A DNA stretch of 64,000 nt from Octadecabacter arcticus 238 (GCF_000155735.2 NC_020908.1:1245001-1309000); one strand, 5' to 3'; positions 1-9,831 are shown, counted from the stretch's first letter. Notes: a model not told the origin generated them from the sequence alone. Translations and numbers: made by a program.

Positions 1-2
1 AC

Positions 3-1406
3 AAAGACTTCTCATGCGTCAACGGGTTTTGCCCGTCATTTGTAACGGTTGAAGGCGCACAATTGAAAAAGGCGGCGACCACATCCGTTGATCTGCCTGA
101 TCTGCCCGATCCGGTTTTGCCACAGATCAACGGCACGCATAATGTTGTGATCACCGGCGTTGGTGGTACGGGCGTTGTGACCATCGGCGCGGTGCTGGCG
201 ATGGCGGCACATGTGGACGGCAAGGCGGCTGGCATGATGGAAATGGCTGGGCTGGCCCAAAAGGGCGGTGCGGTGCATATCCATTGTCGATTGGCTGAGG
301 AGGCCTGCGATATTCATGCGATCCGCGTGTCGACTGGCGAATGTGATACGTTGATTGGCGGCGATTTGGTTGTGTCTGCTGGTGCCAAAACGCTGGGGCT
401 GATGTCGACAGGGCGCACGTGCGGCGTGGTCAATTCGCACGAAGTCATGACCGGTGATTTCACCCGCGATGTTGATTTCAAATTGCCCACAGATCGCCTG
501 ACGCTGGCGTTGGAGGTGCGTCTAAAAGATCGCCTGTCGATGTTTGATGCCCATTCGCTCGCCAAAGCACTGATGGGGGACGCGATTTATTCCAACATGA
601 TGGTGTTCGGGGCGACGTGGCAGATGGGCGGGATCCCGATTTCGGGTGCGGCGATCCGCCAAGCGATCGAATTGAATGGTACCGCGGTGCAGCGCAATTT
701 GCAGGCGTTTGAATATGGTCGCTGGGCGGTGCTTCATCCGACACAAGTCGAACAAGTTTTGAACCCGACGGTGGTTAATAAGCCAAAAACGCTGGACGAA
801 AAAATCGCGTTTCGTGCACAGCATCTGACCAAGTATCAAAATGCAAAGTACGCCAAACACTATACCGATTTTGTTGCCGGATTTGATGGTGATCTACGTG
901 AAGCGGTGGCGCTTGGGTATCATAAGCTGTTGTCTTACAAGGATGAATACGAAGTCGCGCGGCTACTGATCGACACGCGCAGACAGGCTGAGGCGGAATT
1001 TGAGGGGACGCTAAAGCTGACCCACCACCTCGCGCCGCCGTTAGTGAGCGGAACAGGATCTAACGGGCGACCAAAGAAGATCGCAATGCCCAAGGTTACG
1101 GCAAAGCTGTTCCCGCTTCTTGCGCGCATGAAGGGATTGCGCGGCACCGCGTTGGATATTTTTGGCCGCACCGATGAGCGTAGAATGGAACGCGCGCTGA
1201 TTGCGGAATATGAATCCGATATGATTTCGGTGCGCGGGGACGTGCGCCCTGACAGCGTCGACGCTGCCGTCGCACTTGCCCGTTTGCCGCTCGATATTCG
1301 CGGGTTTGGACCGGTGAAACTGGACTACGCCGCCAAGGCTGCAAAACGGCGCGAAGAATTGCTGGCGGTTCTGCGTACCCCAGAAGGGCGTGTTGCTGCA
1401 GAATGA
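3..1406 (+). CDS. Indolepyruvate ferredoxin oxidoreductase, C-terminal part (5' end outside window)
   Basis: The reading frame is open to the left edge of the window, so only the last 467 residues are visible. The first visible residues, CVNGFCPSFVTVEGA, match the conserved stretch before the gamma domain of fused indolepyruvate:ferredoxin oxidoreductases. The gamma domain follows, with a glycine-rich GVGGTGVVTIG and the characteristic GLAQKGGAV motif, and then the long alphaproteobacterial C-terminal extension. The family oxidatively decarboxylates aryl pyruvates from aromatic amino acid transamination to aryl-acetyl-CoA in the cytoplasm, reducing ferredoxin. A TTG at 63 is not a real start because the homology runs through it. 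The gene ends 88 nt before murI. Confidence 0.9.
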   Translation, partial: KDFSCVNGFCPSFVTVEGAQLKKAATTSVDLPDLPDPVLPQINGTHNVVITGVGGTGVVTIGAVLAMAAHVDGKAAGMMEMAGLAQKGGAVHIHCRLAEEACDIHAIRVSTGECDTLIGGDLVVSAGAKTLGLMSTGRTCGVVNSHEVMTGDFTRDVDFKLPTDRLTLALEVRLKDRLSMFDAHSLAKALMGDAIYSNMMVFGATWQMGGIPISGAAIRQAIELNGTAVQRNLQAFEYGRWAVLHPTQVEQVLNPTVVNKPKTLDEKIAFRAQHLTKYQNAKYAKHYTDFVAGFDGDLREAVALGYHKLLSYKDEYEVARLLIDTRRQAEAEFEGTLKLTHHLAPPLVSGTGSNGRPKKIAMPKVTAKLFPLLARMKGLRGTALDIFGRTDERRMERALIAEYESDMISVRGDVRPDSVDAAVALARLPLDIRGFGPVKLDYAAKAAKRREELLAVLRTPEGRVAAE

Positions 1407-1494
1407 GGCGAAAAACCTGCATGGATTTCCCGTGGAAAGGCACGTAGAACCCAACCAACGGCGTTTGCGCGTCTCATAATCAAAGGCAAGGCAG

Positions 1495-2304
1495 ATGGCA
1501 GTTGGCATTTTTGACAGTGGTTTGGGCGGGTTAACCGTGCTGGATGCGGTGCAGCAGCGCCTGCCGGATGTGCCGTTTGTCTACTACGCCGACAGCGCAA
1601 ATGCGCCCTACGGCGTGCGCACGGCAGATGATATTTACAACCTGACCACGGCGGCGACACAAGCGCTGTTTGATGCAGGTTGCGATCTGGTGATCCTAGC
1701 CTGCAACACCGCATCGGCCGCGGCACTGCGGCGTATGCAAGAAAGCTGGGTACCAAAAGACAAGCGGGTTTTGGGGGTTTTCGTTCCACTCATTGAGGCC
1801 ATGACCGAGCGGTCGTGGGGCGACAATTCCCCGCCACGCGAAGTCGGTGTCAAACACGTTGCGCTATTTGCCACACCCGCAACCGTTTCGAGCCGCGCAT
1901 TCCAGCGCGAACTGGCGTTTCGCGCCATCGGCGTAGATGTCGAAGGACAAGCCTGCGGTGGCGTGGTTGATGCGATTGAGGAAGGCGACATGATCCTTGC
2001 CGAAGCCTTGGTGCGCAGCCACGTTGACGCGCTAAAGCGCAAGATGCCGGAACCGGATGCTGCCGTGCTAGGCTGCACACATTACCCGATGATGCAGGAC
2101 GCGTTTCAGGCTGCCCTTGGCGCAGACGTGAAGGTTTTCAGTCAGGCCGATCTGGTTGCCGACAGCCTTGCGGATTATTTGCAACGGCGGCCAGAAATGG
2201 TGGGCGGTGGCACGTCAAAGTTCCTGACATCGGGGGATCCAAAACGGGTCAGCGACCGCGCGACACAGTTCCTGCGACGACAGATCACGTTTGAGGCGGC
2301 GTAA
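1495..2304 (+). CDS. murI: Glutamate racemase
   Basis: The 269-residue product has the family's usual length. The Asp/Glu racemase signatures are visible: [10 protein letters not shown] at the N-terminus, [11 protein letters not shown] near residue 30, CNTAS near residue 70 with the first catalytic cysteine, and GCTHYP near residue 195 with the second. It converts L- to D-glutamate for peptidoglycan precursor synthesis in the cytoplasm. The ATG at 1495 starts directly before the conserved N-terminal strand, so little room is left for another start. It runs in the same direction as argC, 54 nt downstream. Confidence 0.96.
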   Translation: MAVGIFDSGLGGLTVLDAVQQRLPDVPFVYYADSANAPYGVRTADDIYNLTTAATQALFDAGCDLVILACNTASAAALRRMQESWVPKDKRVLGVFVPLIEAMTERSWGDNSPPREVGVKHVALFATPATVSSRAFQRELAFRAIGVDVEGQACGGVVDAIEEGDMILAEALVRSHVDALKRKMPEPDAAVLGCTHYPMMQDAFQAALGADVKVFSQADLVADSLADYLQRRPEMVGGGTSKFLTSGDPKRVSDRATQFLRRQITFEAA

Positions 2305-2358
2305 ACCAATTAGATGTGACGAAGATATGCGCTGAACTGTCAGCGTGAGGATACTGAA

Positions 2359-3387
2359 ATGACTTATAAAATTGCGATTCTTGGGGCGTCTGGATACACT
2401 GGTGCCGAACTTGTGCGCCTGATTGCTGGCCACCCGTCTATCGAGATTGCCGCGTTGTCGGGAAATTCGAAAGCCGGGCAAAGCATGGCGCAGGTTTTCC
2501 CGCATTTGCGCCATCTGGACCTGCCGATCTTAACCACGATTGAAGACATGGATTTTGACGGGATTGACCTGGTGTTTTGTGCTTTGCCGCATAAAACCAG
2601 CCAAGAAGTGATCGCTAAACTCCCAAAAATACTCAAGATTGTTGATCTGAGTGCGGACTTCCGGCTGCGCGATCCTGCGGCCTATAAAAAATGGTATGGC
2701 AATGACCATGCTGCGTTGGACCTGCAAAAAGAGGCCGTATATGGCCTGACTGAGTTTTACCGCGATGACATTGCGGCAGCGCGGCTTGTGGCTGGCACGG
2801 GATGTAACGCGGCGACCGCGCAATTCGCGCTGCGGCCTCTTATTGCTGCGGGTGTGATTGATCTGGATGACATTATCATCGATCTCGCCTGTGCTGTGTC
2901 AGGCGCGGGGCGGTCGTTAAAGGAAAACCTGTTGCATGCGGAGTTGTCCGAGGGCGCACATGCCTACGCGGTTGGCGGAACGCACCGTCATTTGGGGGAA
3001 CTGGATCAAGAATTCAGTGCGATTGCTGGACGCCCGGTTGAAGTGCAATTCACACCGCATCTGATACCGGCGAACCGCGGGATTCTGGCGACTGTTTACG
3101 TGAAGGGTGACGCGCAAGCCCTTCATAACGTGCTACAAAAGCAATATGCGGATGAGCCGTTCATTGAGGTCCTGCCGATCGGCGAACATCCGAGCATCCG
3201 CCATATTCGCGGATCGAATTTCTGTCACGTGGGTGTGGTTGCAGACCGGCGCGACGGGCGGGCGATTGTCATTGCAGCGCTTGATAACCTCACCAAAGGG
3301 TCAAGTGGTCAGGCATTGCAGAATGCCAATCTGATGTTAGGTCTGCCAGAGACAGCGGGACTTATGATGGCGCCATTGTTCCCATAA
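2359..3387 (+). CDS. argC: N-acetyl-gamma-glutamyl-phosphate reductase
   Basis: The 342-residue protein opens with the NAD(P)-binding motif [13 protein letters not shown] (residues 8-20) and carries the active-site cysteine in [10 protein letters not shown] (about residue 147) and [13 protein letters not shown] near residue 215. It reduces N-acetylglutamyl phosphate to the semialdehyde in arginine biosynthesis. The length and the full-length open frame indicate an intact gene. It is followed 25 nt later by ccmE, which suggests shared transcription into the cytochrome maturation genes, although the pathways are unrelated. Confidence 0.96.
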   Translation: MTYKIAILGASGYTGAELVRLIAGHPSIEIAALSGNSKAGQSMAQVFPHLRHLDLPILTTIEDMDFDGIDLVFCALPHKTSQEVIAKLPKILKIVDLSADFRLRDPAAYKKWYGNDHAALDLQKEAVYGLTEFYRDDIAAARLVAGTGCNAATAQFALRPLIAAGVIDLDDIIIDLACAVSGAGRSLKENLLHAELSEGAHAYAVGGTHRHLGELDQEFSAIAGRPVEVQFTPHLIPANRGILATVYVKGDAQALHNVLQKQYADEPFIEVLPIGEHPSIRHIRGSNFCHVGVVADRRDGRAIVIAALDNLTKGSSGQALQNANLMLGLPETAGLMMAPLFP

Positions 3388-3412
3388 TTTTACAACCTTC
3401 TAGGGTAGATCG

Positions 3413-3895
3413 ATGAAATCTCTTAAGAAAACCAGACGCATTCAGATTATTTTGGTCGCCTTTGTGGCGCTAGGCTTGTCGACGGCAATCATTGGATATG
3501 CCTTGCGCGACGGGATTAACTACTTTCGGTCCCCCACTGACGTCGTGTCCGAACCGCCCCAAGAGAGTGAGCTGTTTCGCATTGGCGGCATGGTACAGGA
3601 TGGATCGATTGTGCGGGGCGAAGGGCTTGAAGTGTCGTTCGTTGTCACCGATTGCTGGAACGTCGTGCCTGTGACCTTCAACGATATATTGCCGAGCCTG
3701 TTTGAAGAAGGTCAGGGCATGGTTGGTCAGGGTTACTACATTAACGGAACATTTGAAGCCGTTGAAATTCTTGCCAAACATGACGAAACATACATGCCTG
3801 CTGAGGTCGTGAATATGCAGGAGGCGCAGAATTTCTGTGACCCTCTCGACGCGGTTGACGCGGACGCAACGGACGGTGCCGCCACCAGCGGTTAA
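3413..3895 (+). CDS. ccmE: Cytochrome c maturation protein CcmE (periplasmic heme chaperone)
   Basis: The 160-residue protein starts with a basic N-terminus (MKSLKKTRR) and one membrane helix at residues 12-30, followed by the periplasmic beta-barrel domain. The heme-binding histidine is in AKHDETYMP near residue 123, the conserved CcmE motif. It takes heme from CcmABCD and delivers it to the CcmF/CcmH lyase. Two lysis-type genes lie between it and ccmF, an arrangement worth noting. Confidence 0.95.
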   Translation: MKSLKKTRRIQIILVAFVALGLSTAIIGYALRDGINYFRSPTDVVSEPPQESELFRIGGMVQDGSIVRGEGLEVSFVVTDCWNVVPVTFNDILPSLFEEGQGMVGQGYYINGTFEAVEILAKHDETYMPAEVVNMQEAQNFCDPLDAVDADATDGAATSG

Positions 3896-3940
3896 CCTTT
3901 TATCTGCACCCTGCATGGTCAAACGCATGGGGGTGTTCTG

Positions 3941-4552
3941 ATGAACGATGTCAATCAAATTGCCGAAGAAATTGTCACCCGTGAGGGCGGCTATGTGAAC
4001 GATCCCGACGATCCGGGCGGTGCGACGAATTTTGGTGTGACAATCCATACGATAAGCCGGTTGGGGCTTGATCTGGATCACGACGGCGTCGTGACAGAAC
4101 AGGACGTGCGCATGTTGTCGCGTGAACAAGCTGTGGCGATTTTCATCAACCACTACTTCGAACGCCCGCGTATTCGCGATTTGCCTGCTGCACTGCACGC
4201 ATCGGTATTTGATATGTATGTGAATGCGGGCGCGAACGCGGTGCGGATTTTGCAGCGTTTGTTGCGCGATATGCGGATCGACGTCGGTGTGGACGGGGTG
4301 ATCGGGCAGCAAACGATTGCGGGCGCGCAGCAGGGCATGGCGGCAGCCGTTGATCATTTCGTTGATGCTTACGGAATCGCGCGGCGCAATTATTACTACG
4401 CGTTGGCCGATGCACGCCCAACCAGTCGCAAATACGCACGGCGTCTGGATGGCGGCAAGGGGGGCTGGATCACGCGCGCGGAAGAGTTCATTTCACCGCG
4501 CTATCACCTCAGTCACGACGAGCACCGTGAAAGGATCGCACAATGGGTTTGA
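3941..4552 (+). CDS. Glycoside hydrolase family 108 endolysin-like peptidoglycan hydrolase
   Basis: Near the N-terminus the 203-residue protein has the GH108 active-site signature REGGYVNDPDDPGGATNFG, whose first glutamate (about residue 16) is the expected catalytic acid. A C-terminal part resembling the PG_binding_3 domain follows, with YVNAGANAVRILQ and DGVIGQQT. No signal peptide is seen, as in endolysins that depend on a holin. Its last 10 nt overlap the next gene, which encodes a holin-like membrane protein, so the two are probably translated together. The family is N-acetylmuramidase-like. A role in phage-like or gene-transfer-agent lysis is inferred from the pairing. Confidence 0.85.
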   Translation: MNDVNQIAEEIVTREGGYVNDPDDPGGATNFGVTIHTISRLGLDLDHDGVVTEQDVRMLSREQAVAIFINHYFERPRIRDLPAALHASVFDMYVNAGANAVRILQRLLRDMRIDVGVDGVIGQQTIAGAQQGMAAAVDHFVDAYGIARRNYYYALADARPTSRKYARRLDGGKGGWITRAEEFISPRYHLSHDEHRERIAQWV

Positions 4553-5118
4553 TTGAACGCATTTTTAGTTCGGTGTTTGGCAATGGTCGCAATGTGATCG
4601 TGGAAACCGCACAGGTGTTTCGTGAAAACGCCGAAGGGGCGGCGGTGCGACAGGCGTCGATCCAAACACAGTCAATGCAGCAGTTTGCGTCAGAATTTAG
4701 GGTGCAGCGACAGGGCGGGTTTGACCGGTTCATGGATGCATTAAACCGCTTGCCCCGTCCGTTACTGGCGTTCGGCACGATCGGATTGTTCGTCGTGGTG
4801 ATGTCTGATCCTGTTTGGTTTTCCACGCGGATGCAGGGCATTTCGCTGGTGCCTGATCCGCTGTGGTGGCTGATGGGCGCGATTGTCAGTTTCTATTTTG
4901 GCGCGCGTCATCAGGCACACAGTCAGGACTTCCAACGATCTATTGCGCAGACATTGGCGCGGGTTCCGACCGTTGTGCAAAACACCCGTGCGCTGCAAGC
5001 GTTGCGATCAGATACGCCGCAGGTGGCGCAAAGTGCGCCGTCGGCTGAATTGACACTTGGGGCTTTGGCACCGAGCGATAATCCGGCGCTGCTTGAATGG
5101 CAAAACAGCCAGCCGTAA
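4543..5118 (+). CDS. Holin family protein (3TM type)
   Basis: The 191-residue protein has an amphipathic N-terminal third (residues 1-60), then hydrophobic segments around residues 67-88 and 105-122, in the pattern of the alphaproteobacterial three-TM holin family. The charged tail is rich in Ala, Gln and Pro. The start codon lies inside the end of the upstream GH108 gene (10-nt overlap), typical of endolysin-holin pairs. It would open the inner membrane to release the muramidase. No other phage genes lie nearby, so it looks like a resident lysis cassette, not a prophage remnant. Confidence 0.75.
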   Translation: MGLIERIFSSVFGNGRNVIVETAQVFRENAEGAAVRQASIQTQSMQQFASEFRVQRQGGFDRFMDALNRLPRPLLAFGTIGLFVVVMSDPVWFSTRMQGISLVPDPLWWLMGAIVSFYFGARHQAHSQDFQRSIAQTLARVPTVVQNTRALQALRSDTPQVAQSAPSAELTLGALAPSDNPALLEWQNSQP

Positions 5119-5217
5119 CCTGACGCTGACGCTGACGCAGACGTGACGTGACGTTTCGCCTCGCATATGTGGGGCGGTTTCGCTGGCTCCATAGGCAGGG
5201 CGGACTATACTCGACCA

Positions 5218-7254
5218 ATGATTACAGAACTTGGACATTTCGCTTTGATTCTTGCGGCCCTTGTGGGGGTCGTTCAAATGGTTGTGCCTCTGGTTGGTGC
5301 ACACAAAGGCTGGCGCGGTTGGATGGGGTTGGCGGACCCCGCAGCGGTGGTGCAGTTGCTTCTTGTCGGCTTCAGTTTTTCCGCATTGATGTATGCGTTT
5401 GTGGTGTCTGACTTTTCGGTTAAATTGGTGGTGGCGAACAGCCATTCGGCCAAGCCGTTGCTGTACAAAATTTCAGGCGTTTGGGGCAACCACGAAGGGT
5501 CTATGTTGCTGTGGCTGCTTATATTGGTGCTGTTTGGCGCTTGTGCCAGTTGGTTTGGCGGCAACCTTCCGGCCAGTTTGCGGGCCCGGGTTTTGGCTGT
5601 GCAGGCGGCGATCAGCGTCGCCTTTTATGCCTTTGTCCTTTTTACGTCGAACCCGTTTGAACGCTTGGCATTTCCGCCCTTTGACGGGCGCGACCTGAAC
5701 CCGCTGCTGCAAGACCCCGGCTTGGCATTTCATCCGCCGTTTTTGTATTTGGGGTACGTCGGGCTTTCGATGTCGTTCTCGTTTGCAATTGCAGCCTTGC
5801 TCGAAGGGCGGGTCGATGCTGCTTGGGGGCGGTGGGTGCGCCCGTGGACCTTAGCGGCGTGGATTTTCCTGACAATCGGCATCGCGCTGGGGTCTTGGTG
5901 GGCGTATTACGAATTGGGCTGGGGCGGCTTTTGGTTCTGGGATCCGGTTGAAAACGCATCCTTCATGCCGTGGCTTTTGGCGGCCGCATTGCTTCATTCG
6001 GCCATCGTTGTCGAAAAGCGCGAAAGCCTAAAGGCGTGGACAATCCTGCTTGCGATCCTTGCATTCGGATTCTCGTTGCTTGGGACATTCATCGTGCGAT
6101 CCGGCGTGCTGACATCGGTACATGCCTTTGCCAATGACCCCGAGCGCGGTGTTTTCATCCTCCTTATCCTCGCGTTTTTTGTCGGTGGTGGCCTGTTATT
6201 GTTCGCCCTGCGCGCCAGTGCGATGGAATCCAAAGGCGTGTTCGGTATGGTCAGTCGTGAGACCGCCGTCGTGTCCAATAATGTGCTTTTGGCGGTGTCC
6301 TGTTTTGTGGTGTTCTGGGGAACGATTTGGCCGCTGGTGGTGGAGCTCGCGTCGGCCAATCCAGTCTGGGGCGCAGGTATGACCAACCCATTTTACGCCA
6401 TGGGGCTGTTTGATCGACCGGAACAAGTGTCCGTCGGATCGCCATTTTTCAACTTTGCCTTTACGCTGATCTTTGTGCCACTGACGCTGATCCTGCCGAT
6501 TGGGTCGGTGCTGGCGTGGAAACGTGGCAGTCTGGCGCGGGCGGCTAAAGCCATGGCACCGTTAGCGGTCTTGGCAATTGCCTTTGGGTTGCTGGCTTAT
6601 GCCGTGCAGACTGGACGATCCGCGATGGGACCAATTGGTGTCGTCCTTGGAATATGGGTCGTTGGCGGCGCTGCCATGGATCTATGGCTGCGCACAGGGC
6701 GTGCAGGGCTGGCAGATCGCGCGGGGCGTCTAACCCGTTTGCCGCGCGCGGATTGGGGTAAATTCACCGCGCATGCCGGTATGGGGATCACGGTCTTTGC
6801 GGTCGCTTCATTGCTGGCATGGGAAGACGAAGACATCCGCATTGCGCAAATCGGCGATCGCTGGCAAGTCGGAATTCATGAGATCGAACTGACTGATGTG
6901 ATCGGCATTGAAGGGCCAAACTATTTCGGCGAAGGCGGCATCATCACAGTGTTCCGCAATGGGCGCGACGTCGGGCAGGTCTTTGCGGAAAAACGCATTT
7001 ATCCAGTGGCACAGATGCCGACAACCGAAGCGGGCATTCGCAATGGCATCCTGCGCGACGTTTATGTTGTGCTTGGTGATCCGCAAACGGGGGGCGGTTG
7101 GGCCGTGCGCACCTACATCAAGCCCTTTGCAAGCTGGGTCTGGGGCGGCGCGATATTGATGGCGTTGGGTGGCTTCATTTCGCTCAGTGACAGGCGGTTG
7201 CGGGTGGCTGCGGGTGCCGCAAAATCCAACGCAAAATCGGTACCGGCAGAATGA
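5218..7254 (+). CDS. ccmF: Cytochrome c heme lyase subunit CcmF
   Basis: This is a large polytopic membrane protein of 678 residues from the ATG at 5218. An upstream in-frame ATG at 5167 would add 17 residues without homology, while MITELGHFALIL is the normal CcmF N-terminus. The tryptophan-rich WWD heme-handling motif is clear (ELGWGGFWFWDPVENASFMP). A periplasmic domain lies between residues about 520 and 640, before the last helix. CcmF works with CcmH to ligate heme to the CXXCH of apocytochromes. It overlaps ccmH by 4 nt (ATGA). Confidence 0.96.
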   Translation: MITELGHFALILAALVGVVQMVVPLVGAHKGWRGWMGLADPAAVVQLLLVGFSFSALMYAFVVSDFSVKLVVANSHSAKPLLYKISGVWGNHEGSMLLWLLILVLFGACASWFGGNLPASLRARVLAVQAAISVAFYAFVLFTSNPFERLAFPPFDGRDLNPLLQDPGLAFHPPFLYLGYVGLSMSFSFAIAALLEGRVDAAWGRWVRPWTLAAWIFLTIGIALGSWWAYYELGWGGFWFWDPVENASFMPWLLAAALLHSAIVVEKRESLKAWTILLAILAFGFSLLGTFIVRSGVLTSVHAFANDPERGVFILLILAFFVGGGLLLFALRASAMESKGVFGMVSRETAVVSNNVLLAVSCFVVFWGTIWPLVVELASANPVWGAGMTNPFYAMGLFDRPEQVSVGSPFFNFAFTLIFVPLTLILPIGSVLAWKRGSLARAAKAMAPLAVLAIAFGLLAYAVQTGRSAMGPIGVVLGIWVVGGAAMDLWLRTGRAGLADRAGRLTRLPRADWGKFTAHAGMGITVFAVASLLAWEDEDIRIAQIGDRWQVGIHEIELTDVIGIEGPNYFGEGGIITVFRNGRDVGQVFAEKRIYPVAQMPTTEAGIRNGILRDVYVVLGDPQTGGGWAVRTYIKPFASWVWGGAILMALGGFISLSDRRLRVAAGAAKSNAKSVPAE

Positions 7255-7697
7255 AATGGCTCGCCCTCGTCTTTTGTTTGTTGGCTGCGCCTTTGGCGGC
7301 TGTGCAGCCGGATGAGGTGCTGGACGACGCCGCCCTTGAACTGCGCGCCCGCGCGCTGTCCGGCGAATTGCGCTGCCCCGTGTGTCGCAATGAAAGCATT
7401 GATGAAAGTCACGCCGACATTGCCCGTGACCTGCGGTTGATGCTGCGCGAACGGCTGGTTGCGGGTGACAGCGATGCGCAAGCGATGCAGTTCTTGGTGG
7501 ATCGTTACGGCGAATATATCCGGCTGAACCCACGGGTTGAGGGGGCCAATATTCTGCTGTGGTTTGCCGCACCAATCATGCTGCTGCTGGCAGGGGCAAT
7601 CGCGCTTGCCACTATCAAGGGACGGTCGCGTGCGGCTGGGCCCGCCGCCTTAAATGTCGATGAACAAAAGCGCCTTGATGAGATTATGGACAAATAA
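7251..7697 (+). CDS. ccmH: Cytochrome c maturation protein CcmH/CcmL (apocytochrome thiol reductant)
   Basis: The 148-residue protein has a cleavable signal peptide (residues 1-17), the redox motif LRCPVCRNES with its CXXC, the helical domain, and one C-terminal membrane helix at about residues 100-120. It reduces the apocytochrome c thiols at the periplasmic face and forms the lyase with CcmF. The start overlaps the ccmF stop by 4 nt, indicating translational coupling. The CcmI-like extension found in some homologues is absent. Confidence 0.94.
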   Translation: MKWLALVFCLLAAPLAAVQPDEVLDDAALELRARALSGELRCPVCRNESIDESHADIARDLRLMLRERLVAGDSDAQAMQFLVDRYGEYIRLNPRVEGANILLWFAAPIMLLLAGAIALATIKGRSRAAGPAALNVDEQKRLDEIMDK

Positions 7698-7796
7698 AAT
7701 GGCGGTTGCGTTTTGATCGACTGACGCGGCGTTTGGGCTTTTCTAAACAGCACAGTTCACTACTGTGGGAGCAACTTAATTAATGAAGGACGCCCC

Positions 7797-8573
7797 ATGG
7801 AATACGCCGTCATCCAGCTTGAGACTGCCAACAATGTCGCCACGCTGACGCTGAACCGACCTGCCATGAAGAACGCGCTGAACGTGCAAATGCGCGCTGA
7901 AATCACCCACGCTGTGAAGGCGGCTGAGCGGGATGCGCGCGTGTTGGTGATCCGTGGTGCGGGGGATGCGTTCTGTTCTGGTCAGGATTTGGGCGACAGC
8001 GGCAATGCCACAAACCTTGATCTTGAACGCACGTTGCGCGACGAATATGTGCCGATGCTCAAAGCGATCTTTGATTGCAAAATTCCGACGATTTGTGCCG
8101 TGCATGGTGCTGCTGCGGGGGCAGGTGCGAACCTTGCGCTTGCGGCGGACGTGGTGATTGCGGCTGACGAAGCTTATTTCATTCAGGCATTTACCCGAAT
8201 TGGCCTGATTCCAGATGCAGGTGGCACCTATTGGTTGCCGCGCCAGATGGGGGCAGCCAAGGCCATGGGGGCGGCGCTATTTGGTGACAAGATCACCGGA
8301 CGCCAGGCCGCTGATTGGGGCATGATCTATGAAGCCGTGCCGCTAAAAGAATTCGACACCCATGTGGCCGCGCGGGCGCTGCATTTGGCAAAGGGGCCAA
8401 CGGCTGCCTACCAGCGTGTCAAAACGGCGATGCGGGGATCTTTTGAGAACACGTTGGACCAACAGCTCGCTATGGAAGCGCGGCTGCAAGGCGAATGTGG
8501 CAAGACCCGCGATTTCCAGGAAGGCGTTTTGGCATTTTTGGAAAAGCGCCCCGCGAACTATGAGGGGCGCTGA
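7797..8573 (+). CDS. Enoyl-CoA hydratase/isomerase family protein (PaaG-like)
   Basis: This 258-residue crotonase-fold protein has the oxyanion-hole segments FCSGQDLGD near residue 60 and AVHGAAAGAGANLALAADVV near residues 100-120. FTRIGLIPDAGGTYWLPR near residue 140 is most like the PaaG group, the 2-(1,2-epoxy-1,2-dihydrophenyl)acetyl-CoA isomerases. GAAGAG in place of one catalytic glutamate also fits PaaG-type members. The start at 7797 follows GAAGGA at good spacing. No phenylacetate genes are adjacent, so the substrate is open. The coding end contains the hairpin that terminates the convergent RTX gene. Confidence 0.88.
   Translation: MEYAVIQLETANNVATLTLNRPAMKNALNVQMRAEITHAVKAAERDARVLVIRGAGDAFCSGQDLGDSGNATNLDLERTLRDEYVPMLKAIFDCKIPTICAVHGAAAGAGANLALAADVVIAADEAYFIQAFTRIGLIPDAGGTYWLPRQMGAAKAMGAALFGDKITGRQAADWGMIYEAVPLKEFDTHVAARALHLAKGPTAAYQRVKTAMRGSFENTLDQQLAMEARLQGECGKTRDFQEGVLAFLEKRPANYEGR
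8541..8570 (-). terminator. Rho-independent terminator of the RTX gene
   Basis: On the minus strand a 7-bp GC stem (GCGCCCC / GGGGCGC, 8546-8570) with an 11-nt loop is followed by TTTT. It lies 23 nt past the stop of the RTX gene and inside the last codons of the convergent enoyl-CoA hydratase gene. Confidence 0.6.
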
Positions 8574-8592
8574 TCAAGATGTCGCGTCGGGG

Positions 8593-9702
8593 TTACGCGG
8601 GCGTGTAGATTGACGTGAAGACATCGGCGCCGAGCCCGTCGACCGGATCAAATGTCCCGACGATGATGGCTGCGGTAATTCCATCAATCAAAATCAACCG
8701 GCCGTTGCCAGACTCCAGGTCGGCATCTGTTATTGTGATTTCGGCATCTACGTTATCATCGGCCAGCATCACCACAATGACGTCTTCGGAGGTGTCGAAA
8801 TCTGTTACAAGGGCGGCATTTCCGCGTCCGATCCAGTCTCCTATGACAAAATCATCAAAACCTGCTCCGCCCGTCGCGACGTCATTCTGCCCAAGAAATA
8901 AGAGATCATTCCCATCGCCGCCTATCAAGGTGTCATCCAAATTTTCAGAACTAGCGACGTCAGTTCCAGTGAGGCCCCATTCGGGGAAAATGGAATCACC
9001 GTCTTCGTTGATTGGTAAGGTGTCACTTCGTAGGCTTGTATAATCTTCCGATGTTAATTCGCGACTGAACAGCGTCGATCCCATGAGTACGTCGTCACCA
9101 TCGCCGCCATCCAAAAAGTCTTGGCCTGCGCTGCCCAACAGCAGGTCGTCCCCACTGCCGCCGAACAAGCTGTCGTCGCCAGCGCCGCCAACCAACAGAT
9201 CGCCGCCGTTGCCGCCGTTCAGAACATCATTGCCATCGCCGCCAAACAACCCGTCAACCCACGCATCGCCGTTGAGGATGTCGTTGCCGCTGCCACCTTC
9301 CAACAGGTCCTTACCGTCGCCACCCGAAAGTTGATAGTTGCCCGATCCGCCGTCCAGATCATCAAAGCCGCCCCCGCCGCTTAAGATGTCATTCCATCCG
9401 CCGCCTGAAAGTGTGTCATAGCCCGCACCGCCAAACAATTCGTCCTTGCCCAAGTCGCCTTCAATGATGTCGTTGCCGGTTCCACCCGCGATCGTGTCAA
9501 ACCCTGCAAGTCCATCAATGCTGTCATTTCCAGCGCCGCCATCGTAAAAATCGGGGCCACCTGTCAGAACAACGGTGTCATCACCATCGGTGCCCACAGC
9601 GGGATCACTGTCTGTCGATGGGGTGTCAGGGTCATCATCGCTGCCCCCTGAAATGAGCGCGCCAAGACCCAATGCAACTAATAGTGCGAGAAGAATTTCC
9701 AT
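8593..9702 (-). CDS. RTX/hemolysin-type calcium-binding repeat protein with N-terminal membrane anchor
   Basis: The 369-residue protein starts with a hydrophobic helix (residues 3-19) and a short acidic linker of Asp, Pro, Ser and Thr. About 18 glycine- and aspartate-rich nonapeptide repeats follow (GGxGxDxLxG, roughly residues 40-200) that should fold into a Ca2+-binding beta-roll. The C-terminal region (about 200-369) includes a second short roll piece and a domain seen after RTX repeats in roseobacter proteins. The product is likely exported or surface exposed. A good RBS (AGGACAG) precedes the ATG. An IS630 copy now begins 40 bp upstream, so the native promoter has been moved about 1.3 kb away. 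Confidence 0.85.
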   Translation of the reverse strand: MEILLALLVALGLGALISGGSDDDPDTPSTDSDPAVGTDGDDTVVLTGGPDFYDGGAGNDSIDGLAGFDTIAGGTGNDIIEGDLGKDELFGGAGYDTLSGGGWNDILSGGGGFDDLDGGSGNYQLSGGDGKDLLEGGSGNDILNGDAWVDGLFGGDGNDVLNGGNGGDLLVGGAGDDSLFGGSGDDLLLGSAGQDFLDGGDGDDVLMGSTLFSRELTSEDYTSLRSDTLPINEDGDSIFPEWGLTGTDVASSENLDDTLIGGDGNDLLFLGQNDVATGGAGFDDFVIGDWIGRGNAALVTDFDTSEDVIVVMLADDNVDAEITITDADLESGNGRLILIDGITAAIIVGTFDPVDGLGADVFTSIYTPA

Positions 9703-9831
9703 AATTCTGTCCTGATGACGTAACTCGTAAAAAATAAATTATACTCCTGCGCCTGAATTGACCTGACGATTTTGGGCCTGCGATTCACTTCGTCGCATGG
9801 CCAAAGGCGGTTCAGTCTGTATTTTGAGTTT

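Noticed and set aside
5167..5217. Upstream ATG extending CcmF by 17 residues
   Set aside because: The extension has no CcmF character, whereas ATG 5218 gives the usual N-terminus MITELGHF.
9083..9384. Plus-strand frames over the RTX gene
   Set aside because: Low-complexity antisense shadows of the glycine/aspartate repeats.
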